Part shown: piece by piece, positions 18,833 through 27,283 of the stretch
Layout of the letters: every line of letters begins with the position of its first letter
Numbering within the stretch: the first letter of the stretch is position 1
Source of the DNA: Guillardia theta CCMP2712
Taxonomy: Eukaryota; Cryptophyceae; Pyrenomonadales; Geminigeraceae
Direction: 5' to 3'
NCBI RefSeq assembly: GCF_000315625.1
Contig: NW_005434463.1
Location: forward strand, 61,113-88,395
Length of the DNA: 27,283 bases
Program-made: the position numbers and the translations under genes
The notes under the pieces: model-generated
Told to the model about the DNA's origin: nothing
Database searches by the model: none
The model's input: the letters and a program-made list of their open reading frames with translations, nothing else

Positions 18833-19232
18833 TTACCAAATCTTCTTTTCTGTGCTGATGCTGATCTCAGGCTCGGGAAAGTTGTTGGTTTCCATGTAGA
18901 GATTCGAGTTGAGTCCCTTGCTCATGGACATCCAACTGACGTCTTTGTCTCTGCTCTCGCATCGCGCTCTCACCATCCTCGCCATGTCTGATCTGCTCTC
19001 CAGGCAGCTCTCAATCTCCTTTACCTTGTCTGAAACCAGCAGGTTCTGCAGGACCTTCTCCTTGGAGGTTCTTCGCTTGCTCAGTGTTCGGGTTGGTGGC
19101 TGCTGCCTGACAGTCAAGCAGCGCAGTGCTAACAAGCAAGCTCACAGCATGGATGGATACCAGAACGCAGGACAGCTTGGGAGAACTGAGCACAGCCCGA
19201 TGGAAGTCATTCAAGCCCTTTGTTAGTGACAT
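18833..19232 (-). CDS. Small unknown protein of 118 residues, two exons
   Basis: Exons 19232-19146 and 19102-18833 join in frame across a 43-nt intron with donor GTGAGC and acceptor GGCAG, typical of this window. The protein starts MSLTKGLNDFHRAVLSSPKL, has a short hydrophobic stretch (SCVLVSIHA) and a basic segment (RTLSKRRTSKEK). A helical charged region (LLVSDKVKEIESCLESRSD, MARMVRARCESRD) follows, with a polar tail ending EKKIW. An alternative is a one-exon frame starting at 19135. No family recognised. Confidence 0.5.
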
Positions 19233-20395
19233 GCTTCAGCTGCTGCTACTTGAAGAATCAATCTCAATCCTTGAACCAACTTGTACCAGTCCCTACTGAG
19301 ATTAGATAGCGATATCGCTCGTATGACTTGAAAGGCAGCAGAAAAGGCAATCAGTAGAATTTGCAACACGATTGCAATGTTGAGAGTACTTTCGATGTGA
19401 CGAGTCTGGAATCGAATGTCAGAGGACAAACTGCGGTTTTGCTTTCGATAGGTACGGGATGGGACGGGGAGAAGGGACGTGAGGGAGTGAAGGAAACGAA
19501 AGGGAGGGAAGGGAAGGAGAGGCAAGAGAAGGGGAGACAATGGAGGGAAGGGGAGAAGGGAAGGAGCGAGAAGGGCAGGGAGGCAAGGCAATGCAAGGCA
19601 AGGAGGGGAGGGGAGGCACAGAGAGCTTGTGCTGCTGTCGCAAAGGAGGGGGGCGGAAGGGGGAATAGAGTAACAAGGGGTAGGGGTGAAGTCAAAAATT
19701 CACTTACGGGGTGGGTAGTCAAAAGTATTGTTACCTCAAGGGATCAAAAAATCACTAGAAAGTAGGGGTACTTGTGTGTTTTATCAAAGATATCATCAGG
19801 GTCATGGGTGGGGTATAATTGAAGATGGGGGTAGGGGTACAGAATTTTGGTACAGATGACCACAAGTTCGCTGGCCCGGGCCGCCGGGCCGGGTGCTCCG
19901 GGCCGCGGCCCGCCCACTCAAGTTAGCATGACAATTTCTTGCACCCTAGACCCCATGGTCTCAAGTTTTCTAAGTGGCTCTATAAGTAAAATCAGCTATC
20001 CTTCTATGTGGAGTCTTCCCGTTCCTACCACGCGCTCCAATGGCGGCGGCGGCGGCGGCGGCAAGAGGGCAGGTGAAGAGGAGAGGAGGAACGGAGAGAT
20101 GATGAGGGGAGAGGAGGGAGGAGGGAGGATGGAAGGAGAGGGAGGGAGAAGAGGGCGAAGAGGAAGGGGGACACGGCGGCAGGAGTGGGAAGCAGAGGGT
20201 GGAGGGAGAGGAGAAGCAGGAGAAGACTGAAAGAGAGGATGCAGACAGAGAGAAAAGGTTTTTGAAATGAGGAGAGCCGTTGTTCGAGATGGAGAAAGAT
20301 GAAGTGTTGGTTGTAGAACATGATGGAAAGGCGAGGCATGGAGAAGCTAGAGGACGAGCAAGACATTTGGGACCTCACACACAGAGTGAGGAAGG
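19233..20395. other. Intergenic region with purine tracts, G4TA tracts and GC-rich block
   Basis: No gene supported. It contains purine-rich sequence (19455-19670), G4TA-type words (19675-19850, for example GGGGGTAGGGGTACAG), a GC-rich block (19874-19916), seven GGC triplets (about 20041-20062) and a second purine-rich tract (20063-20240) before the MED30-like gene. Confidence 0.5.
19874..19916. repeat. GC-rich palindromic block
   Basis: Words GGCCCGGGCC, GCCGGGCCGG and CCGGGCCGCGGCCC make this 40-base stretch self-complementary in several registers. It lies immediately after a G4TA-rich tract, as at 7558-7611. Confidence 0.7.
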
Positions 20396-21460
<1,065 letters not shown>

Positions 21461-21834
21461 AGGAGTGGATGACGATGCAGCTGTATCATAGACGGGAGGG
21501 AATACCATGAACAAAGGGCAGAAGCAGCCGGGGAGCAGCAGGAAGAGAGATGGAGAGAGAGAGAGAGAGACAGTGAGGGAGAGAGAGGCGATGCTTCGTT
21601 GCTGGAAGAGGAGGGAGAGGGAGAGAGCAATGGAAAGCACACGAGGATGATACGAGATGTTGTGAGGTCAACAAGATACGATGACAAGGGAAAAAGTTTA
21701 CTCTAAACTTCTGTACATCCACCATAGCGACGAGCACTACTTCCCGTCGCTTCCACCATCTGCCATTCAAGTCAGTGACATATCCACATCGCTCCTGTTG
21801 TCTCGCCAGCTCGAGCCCCAGCTGTATCATCTCG
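21461..21834. other. Convergent intergenic spacer with GA repeats
   Basis: No gene supported. A GAGAGA-rich tract occupies 21542-21625. The 3' ends of the MED30-like gene and of the minus-strand DNA-binding protein gene face each other here. Confidence 0.5.
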
Positions 21835-23052
21835 TCAGTGATCCCCTCCTCCCCAACCACCATTCTTACGTGTTGCCGCTTCTCCACTTGACATTGTTCG
21901 TTCCGTACTCCTCATCATCGCGCTGCTGCCTCCATCGTTGCTTGCGAGTATCGACCCTCCTAACGTAGCTCTCCCTTCTGACGCAAACCCGCCGAGCATG
22001 TTCATCGCAGTTCCCTGCTGCAGCCCCGCGAGGATGGGAGGCAGTTGCTGCTGCCCCTGCCACATGTCAGGCACTGTCCTCGGCGCTGCCATGTTGCCCA
22101 GCATGCTGCTTCCTCCCTGGTTTTGGAGAAGTTGCAGCTGAAGGAGGAGGGAGAGCTGGTCTTGCCGCTGCAGTTGCAAGTACTGCAGCTGTGCGATCTG
22201 CGCGCTTGTCTTGGCGATCTCGTTGAGCGCAATCTGCAGACTCTCCCGCTGCGAGTAGTTCTGCGAGCTGGAGTTGGAGCTGGAATCTGACACATCGGTG
22301 TTGTCTGCGGGGCAGGAGCCGCTGGTGGTGACCGGGGAGGTTTCCGACGTGCTGTTGGTCTTGCCGTCCGACATCTCCTGCCGTCCGACATCGTCGCTCG
22401 AGTTGTCGTCGTTGAGCGCGTCCATGGAGATCCGACTTGACTCGCTGCTCTGCGAACCCTCCCCCATGCTCGTCTTCTCCCCGTCCTCGATCTTGGACCT
22501 GAGCTCTTCGTTCAGCACTCGGATAGCCTTCTCCTCCATCTCGCACAGCTGCTTCCTCTTGGCGCCCTCCTTCCCTCTGCTGCTCTCCCCCTCCTGACTC
22601 GAGTTGCCCACGTTGTTCCCGCCCTTCTGAAAGTTCCTATGCCTCCTGGGCTTCGTGTCCTTGGACCCCGACGGCCTTCCAGGTTGTCGCCTCACGATCT
22701 GCTCGTCCTGCAGTCGCTCCTCCGGCGTCCACAACGATTTCGTTGCTTGTGTCCAGGTCCGCCTGTCCCAGATGTCTCGCACCGTCTTGGAGCTGATCCC
22801 GTATCGTCTTCCTACGAAGCAGCTCTCCACCGTTTTGTGCCCCAACCCCGAGATCTTCTCAGAGTAGATCTTGAAAGCCAGCTCAGCATTGAGGATGCGT
22901 TTCTTCCCCTGCAGCCTCTTCTGAGAGCCCTCCCCGTCCTGCTCCTGATCCGAACTGAAGACATCGGGCCGAGCGGCTGCCTGGGCCGAGGCCTCTCCCT
23001 GGTTGTCTGGGACAGACGTGTTTTGCTGCTCACTGCGATCAGTAGCACTCAT
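21835..23052 (-). CDS. Putative HTH-like DNA-binding protein, intronless
   Basis: A single uninterrupted frame of 405 residues from ATG 23052. Residues about 50-110 form the conserved part: KKRILNAELAFKIYSEK, then VGRRYGISSKTVRDIW, then RRTWTQATKSLWTPEER. The RYGISSKTVRDIW stretch looks like the recognition part of a helix-turn-helix. A basic, AT-hook-like GRPSGSKDTKPRR follows (125-137). The rest is Ser-, Asn- and Gln-rich and disordered, with a Leu/Gln-rich helix (QLQRQDQLSLLLQLQ) that may dimerise. I recall similar blocks in uncharacterised protist and algal protein families, but cannot name one. A nuclear DNA-binding role is inferred. The lack of introns is odd beside the intron-dense genes of this window. 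Confidence 0.75.
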   Translation of the reverse strand: MSATDRSEQQNTSVPDNQGEASAQAAARPDVFSSDQEQDGEGSQKRLQGKKRILNAELAFKIYSEKISGLGHKTVESCFVGRRYGISSKTVRDIWDRRTWTQATKSLWTPEERLQDEQIVRRQPGRPSGSKDTKPRRHRNFQKGGNNVGNSSQEGESSRGKEGAKRKQLCEMEEKAIRVLNEELRSKIEDGEKTSMGEGSQSSESSRISMDALNDDNSSDDVGRQEMSDGKTNSTSETSPVTTSGSCPADNTDVSDSSSNSSSQNYSQRESLQIALNEIAKTSAQIAQLQYLQLQRQDQLSLLLQLQLLQNQGGSSMLGNMAAPRTVPDMWQGQQQLPPILAGLQQGTAMNMLGGFASEGRATLGGSILASNDGGSSAMMRSTERTMSSGEAATRKNGGWGGGDH

Positions 23053-24778
23053 CACTCAACAAAAACAATCTTTACAAACAAGGTACAACTCAAAGACACA
23101 GCGACCGAAGTTCGGCCTTACCCATCACCTCATACTAAGATCAGCCTTCTTTTTGTGTTCGGATTCCTTTGGGGTGTTCTGAGCCCAACAAACGCGACGA
23201 AGAACGATTTCTTCCTGTTTATCCCAGTTGATGTTGTGAAGAGAGCAAGCTTATGATAAATCGATTGCTCCACAGATAAATCTCATCGATTTCTTCCTGG
23301 AACAAACTTCAGTGAGGATGCGGAGAAAGGCTCATAGAATTAGTTCAAATAGTTTCGAGGTTGATAAGACATCAGGACAAGGCTAAGCGTCTGCGAGAGA
23401 GTCGCAGAGCAATACAAGGGAAGATTTAGTCTCGATGGATTGGAACATTCATATTAGAAAGCGATGGCTCTTCGAAGCCAAGAAGGAATTCCACAACACA
23501 GCACATATAACAAGAGGACATTATCATCGAGTGATTTGCCTCTGGTTGGGGAAGCAATGTTTATGCTCGAAAAGGCTACGAGTAAATCCTATCGACCCTA
23601 TTCAATACCAATTGTTGCATCTTCTTCTTTTATCTCGTCTCCTTCTTCTCCTCCCCTCTCCTGTCCTCTCCCTTTTTCTTCATCTCTCATTGCTCGCCTC
23701 GCCTCTCCTCCCCCCCCCCTCCCCTCCCCTCCCCTCTCATTCGCTCGCTTCCCCTTCCCATCCCATCCCGTTGCTTCCCCTCCCTTACTCTCTTCTCTCC
23801 GTCTTTGTTCTGTCCTGCTCTGCCCTTGGCTCCTCCCCTTTCCGTCGTTCTTCTCCTCTCCTTCCTCGTCTAGCCATGCTCGCTGCTCTCTTCTCCCTTG
23901 AAACGCTGTAGTTTCCATCCGTACCCCATTTGAGCGATTCCAACCAATTTGTCCATCTAATATTGAATAATTCAGATGACCACTACAAATATTTGGTAAT
24001 TTTGATCTTAAAACAGATGTAATCGGGGTACACTTCACCCTACCCCGTCGGATATGCACGCTAACACCTTGAAGTTCAAGTACCCCCCTTTTGAGCCTGT
24101 TTTTGATACTTAAGTACCGGTGTTACCACATACCACCCTTCTTCAGGTGCGGGACAATTTTTTGGGGTAGATTTCCTAGGACATCGATAGTCCCTGTTGT
24201 AACAGCTAGGTCATAGGAAATGCTATTCCCCCCAGAAAAACCTCTCTTTGAAAAAAGGGTCTTCCAGGGTAGGGTTGGGTGCAATGTCTCCCCAAATAGA
24301 CCCACCCTTTTTACCATAGAAAATGGATCATGGGTGGGGTGAATTCATGACCCCGACCCCTTCAAGTGGAAGGGATAATTTATAGAACGCTGCTAAAACC
24401 TTCTTTTAAACGACTGGTTGAAACGTCAGAAGACCTGGTTTCAAAAAACCTCTATTGAAAAGAAGTGATTTAGAAGGGAATTCAAGAAAAAAAAGAATAA
24501 AAATAATCTCTGCAGGGCAGTGAAATGCATGTCTTATGACATCTCACTATTATTTGATGCTGCCCCAACGCCCCCGGGGTAATTTATATGACGCTCTCCA
24601 CAGCTTGAAATCGAGTGGTTTAGCAGGGAATATCTTTTTTTTCTCAACATTCCAGTCTAAAACTAGAGAACTCCGAGGCAGACTCGTCTTTGGCCGTCGG
24701 AGCGGATCTTGCTAGCCAAAACGCGTGACCGTTAAGAACAAACAACGGCCAATCCTCGTTACAAATTGAAACCGTCAT

Positions 24779-24799
24779 TGACCGTTAACACAACGGTCA
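24779..24799. promoter_or_regulatory. Inverted AACGG (Myb/MSA-like) sites
   Basis: TGACCGTT (24779-24786) and AACGGTCA (24792-24799) are perfect inverted arms around AACAC. Two more half sites, GACCGTTAA at about 24727 and AACGGCC at 24743, lie just upstream. AACGG is the core of Myb and plant MSA cell-cycle elements. No gene start lies nearby, so a regulatory role is speculative. Confidence 0.3.
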
Positions 24800-24806
24800 T
24801 AAGCAT

Positions 24807-24831
24807 GTTTTACTCAAAGTTTTAAGTAAAA
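24807..24831. repeat. TTTTACTCAAAG palindromic element (third copy)
   Basis: TTTTACT and AGTAAAA arms around CAAAGTTTTA. The same element with a shorter loop occurs twice at 16648-16706. Here it lies about 35 bases before a GC-rich block. Confidence 0.7.
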
Positions 24832-24864
24832 GTAGAGTGAGTACGATCACCGATCGGAACCTCA

Positions 24865-24895
24865 CCGGGCCCGGGCCCGGGCCTGGGCCGGCCTG
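24865..24895. repeat. GC-rich block with GGGCCC palindromes
   Basis: GGGCCCGGGCCCGGGCC followed by GGCCGGCC-like words. It belongs to the recurring GC-rich blocks of this window. Confidence 0.65.
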
Positions 24896-24956
24896 CCGAC
24901 TCAGAGCCGAGGGGACTCAGTCAAGGCCTAAAGGTGAGGGAGCGAACAATCGAGGC

Positions 24957-25622
24957 AGGGAAAGGGAGGAGGAGGAGGCAGGAGGCAGGAGGCAGAAGGC
25001 AGGAGGCAGGAGGCAGGAGGAGGAGCAGGAGGCAGGAGGAGGAGCAGGAGGCAGGAGGAGGCAGGAGGCAGGAGGAGGAGGAGGAGCAGGAGCAGGAGCA
25101 GGAGGCCGGAGGAAGAGCAGGAGGCAGGAGGAGGCAGAGAAAGGGAGGAGGAGCATGAGGCAGGAGGCAGGAGACAGGAGCAGGAGGAAGAGCAGGATGC
25201 AGGATGCAGGAGGCAGGAGGCAGGAGGAGGAGGAGGAGGAGGAGAAGGAGGCAGGAGGCAAGAGGCAGGATGCAAGAGGCAGGAGGAAGAGCAGGATGCA
25301 GGAGGAAGAGCAAGGGGCAGGAGGAGGCAGAGCAGGAGGCAGGAGGCAGGAGGCAGGAGGAGGCAGGAGGCAGGAGGCAAGAGGCAGGAGGAAGAGCAGG
25401 ATGCAGGAGGTAGGATGCAGGATGCAGGAGGCAGGAGGAGGCAGGAGGCAGGAGGCAGGAGGATGCAGGAGGCAGGAGGCAGGAGGAAGAGCAGGGGGCA
25501 GAAGGAAGAGCAAGGGGCAGGAAGAGGCAGAGAAAGGGAGGCAGAGGCAGGAGGCAGGAGGCAGGAGGCAGGAGGCAGGAGGCAGGAGCAGGAGCAGGGG
25601 GCAGGGGGCAGGAGGCAGGGAG
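24957..25622 (+). repeat. GGCAGGA minisatellite
   Basis: About 660 bases built from the heptamer GGCAGGA (many tandem runs, clearest at 25540-25590), interspersed with GGA, GAAGAGCAGGA and GATGCAGGA variants. The plus strand is almost free of T. All frames stay open for hundreds of bases, so the long QEAGG-type and Leu/Pro-rich frames across it are not evidence of genes. Confidence 0.93.
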
Positions 25623-26025
25623 TTTGAAGAGGACCATAGAAAGAGAGAGAAAGATGAGGGATTGGGCGAAGGGATAAACCTTTAAAGAGGTGGGAAGGAG
25701 GGGAATGGAGGAGATAGAGAGGGTATGTGAAGCAGAAGAGGGAGAGGGAGAGGCGAGGAGGGTAGATGAGGACTATCAAGTGAGAAATTCTGATGAGAGG
25801 TATAGGAGGGGAGTATCAGGGTCTTGAAAGATCAAGATAATTGATGGTTGACGATTGAACTCAGGTCGGCGCAAACCTGGTCGAGCATCGACAGGATGGA
25901 GGAAAGGAAGTTGATGGAGAGAAGCTGGTGAGATTGTTCATTGCGCGTGAGGACCGCCTGGTTGTCTCAGTGGAGACGGAGGAGTCAGCCCTTGAGAGCT
26001 GTTGCTGCCAATCTCTGTTACCGGC
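25623..26025. other. Upstream region of the bestrophin gene
   Basis: Mixed purine-rich sequence followed by ordinary sequence leading into the bestrophin start. It presumably contains the promoter and 5' leader. No TATA box or upstream coding exon was identified. Confidence 0.4.
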
Positions 26026-27283
26026 ATGGCACCAACACTGAGGCAGCTTGCTGTTTGCTTCGCACTGCTCCTTAACTTGCCTTCCATCCTGTGCTTCTCT
26101 CCCTCGCCTGCTTTTGCGCGAGCATGGAGCATCCGAGGTGCAAGGAAGAGCATGGGTAGGCCTCATGCCAGACTGGGAGGAGGAGTCAAGCTGCGGATGG
26201 CGATGCAGGAAGCTGAGGAAGGAGGAGCAGGAGGAAGAGGAGGAGGAGGTCAGAGCACGAGCGTGATGCTGACCCGGGAGTGGTTCGCCTCCTCTAACGT
26301 CATGGGGGATCTGCTCACAGACGACGGCATCCCTGTGGCGCAGCTCAGCCAGACGAGTCGCTTCAACTGGTGGAACGAGCTGCTGACTCTATGGGGCAGT
26401 CGCGTGCTGGAGCGCATCACGAACCGGATGGCCTTCACCATCGCCTGCTCCATCGCCGTGACCACCTTCATCAACCTCGGCGACATGCCCAGCAGCGGCT
26501 TCACCTACGTCACCGAGTTCGAGATCCCCGGGTGGCCCCACGAGCTCATCGGCGGTTTCCTCTCTATCCTCCTTGTCTTCCGCACGGACCAGGCGTACGA
26601 CAGGTTCTGGGAGGGCAGGAGGAAGTGGGCCGAGCTGTCCTCCACCTGCCGTGACATGGGCCGCATCGCCATCTCGAACCTCGACAGGCGGACGGCAGCT
26701 GAGCTGCTTGCCAGCATCGCCGTCTTCCCCGTGACCCTCAAGCAGCACCTGCGGGGCACGAGCAACAGCCGGGAGATTGCGACCGTGATCAACACGTACC
26801 TCCCTGCCAACAGCTCCCTCATCGACATCGTCGCCTCCTCCCGCACGATGCCTGTCACTGTCCTCCTCAGCATGTCAAACTGCATCTCCAAGTTGCGCCT
26901 TGCGCCCCGGCACGAGCACCTGGAGATCGTCTGGCAGCTGCTGGAGCAGCGGGTGGACAAGCTCGCATCGATCGTGAGCGACTGCGAGAAAATCAAGTGT
27001 ACTCCCCTCCCCTCTCCTACTCCCGCTACGCCAGCCGCTTCTTCTCCATCTACACCCTCACCCTCCCCTTCGCGCTGGTCAAGGACACGAGCCCCGTGCT
27101 CGTCCCCTTCATCACAGCCTTCGTCAGCTGGGTCCTGTTTGTCACCGACGAGATCGGTCACGTCATCGAAGAACCGTTCGGCAACGGACTCGCCAAGGAC
27201 CCGGACACCATCTCGGGCAAGGGACAGGTGCGCCCTCCGTCCTTGCTCCTCTTCCTCCTCCTCCTCCTCTCTCTCTCTCTCTC
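26026..27283 (+). CDS. Bestrophin-type anion channel with plastid leader (3' end outside the window)
   Basis: Bestrophins are pentameric chloride or bicarbonate channels; plastid members sit in thylakoid membranes and tune ion balance. From ATG 26026 the frame opens with a hydrophobic signal peptide (QLAVCFALLLNLPSILC), then FSPSPAFARAW and an Arg/Ser/Gly-rich stretch without acidic residues, before a Gly-rich linker. The channel domain follows: LTREWF, NELLTLWGSRV, MAFTIACSIAVTTF, LLVFRTDQAYDRFWEGR (near residue 184), then YTLTLPFALVKD, a membrane segment, and TDEIGHVIEEPFG, all family signatures. A donor site follows CAG at 27227, and the window ends in the pyrimidine-rich next intron. The frame shifts near 27009-27012: TPLP and LSYSRY are one base out of register. 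A 38-nt intron (26997-27034) would also restore frame but would remove this conserved stretch. Confidence 0.88.
   Translation, partial: MAPTLRQLAVCFALLLNLPSILCFSPSPAFARAWSIRGARKSMGRPHARLGGGVKLRMAMQEAEEGGAGGRGGGGQSTSVMLTREWFASSNVMGDLLTDDGIPVAQLSQTSRFNWWNELLTLWGSRVLERITNRMAFTIACSIAVTTFINLGDMPSSGFTYVTEFEIPGWPHELIGGFLSILLVFRTDQAYDRFWEGRRKWAELSSTCRDMGRIAISNLDRRTAAELLASIAVFPVTLKQHLRGTSNSREIATVINTYLPANSSLIDIVASSRTMPVTVLLSMSNCISKLRLAPRHEHLEIVWQLLEQRVDKLASIVSDCEKIKCTPLPSPTPATPAASSPSTPSPSPSRWSRTRAPCSSPSSQPSSAGSCLSPTRSVTSSKNRSATDSPRTRTPSRARDRCALRPCSSSSSSSSLSLS
27228..27283 (+). other. Partial intron with TCC and CT repeats
   Basis: The sequence after CAG|GTGCGC changes to TCC triplets and then a (CT)n run that reaches the window edge. 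It is most simply read as the start of the next bestrophin intron. Confidence 0.6.

Larger units (their letters stand above)
23053..24956. other. Intergenic region upstream of the DNA-binding protein gene
   Basis: No gene supported. It holds a pyrimidine-rich tract (23620-23880), C4TA/ACCC-rich sequence (24020-24360), an A-rich run (about 24486-24506), an AACGG inverted repeat (24779-24799), a TTTTACTCAAAG element (24807-24831) and a GC-rich block (24865-24895). Confidence 0.5.

Noticed and set aside
22067-22546. Alternative frames opposite or overlapping the 405-residue DNA-binding protein
   Set aside because: They lack conserved motifs and are shadows of the Ser/Gln-rich coding frame.
24837-25779. 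Frames of 200-280 residues rich in QEAGGR or in Leu/Pro/Ser/Cys
   Set aside because: They coincide with the GGCAGGA minisatellite and are open in several frames on both strands, which marks composition rather than coding.

Overview
The window reads as nuclear DNA of a unicellular alga. Genes are densely packed on both strands and most are broken by very short spliceosomal introns, usually 41-60 nt. Simple-sequence repeats are abundant, and one gene product carries a leader of the signal-plus-transit type used for secondary plastids. A cryptophyte such as Guillardia theta is my best guess, from style alone. I reconstructed exons by hand, requiring GT-AG (rarely GC-AG) borders, matching phase and, where a family was recognised, continuity of its conserved motifs.

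Layout: a PDZ plus coiled-coil protein (393-2099, +, 11 exons); a 31-copy hexanucleotide repeat; an HSP110-type chaperone (2417-6320, -, 24 exons); a spacer with a G4T/C4A-rich region and a homopurine tract; the FACT subunit SSRP1 with two HMG boxes (8276-12181, +, 33 exons); an unknown 177-residue protein made of two copies of one module (12300-13277, -, 9 exons); an AT-rich block abutting a very GC-rich block; a coiled-coil protein (15405-16425, -, 6 exons); a 101-residue protein (17840-18145, +); a 118-residue protein (18833-19232, -); a MED30-like Mediator subunit whose third exon is preceded by an intron with 71 CTG triplets (20396-21460, +); an intronless putative DNA-binding protein (21835-23052, -); a purine-rich minisatellite; and a plastid-type bestrophin channel (26026 to beyond the end, +).

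The genes do not form a pathway. HSP110, FACT and Mediator are conserved eukaryotic housekeeping functions, while the bestrophin points to the plastid. The most unusual content is the intron architecture, the tandem-module protein, the double HMG box in SSRP1, and a recurring intergenic unit that combines G4TA-type tracts, GC-rich inverted repeats and short palindromes. Two conserved proteins (HSP110, bestrophin) each show an apparent one-base discrepancy in a homopolymer, which may be sequence error.
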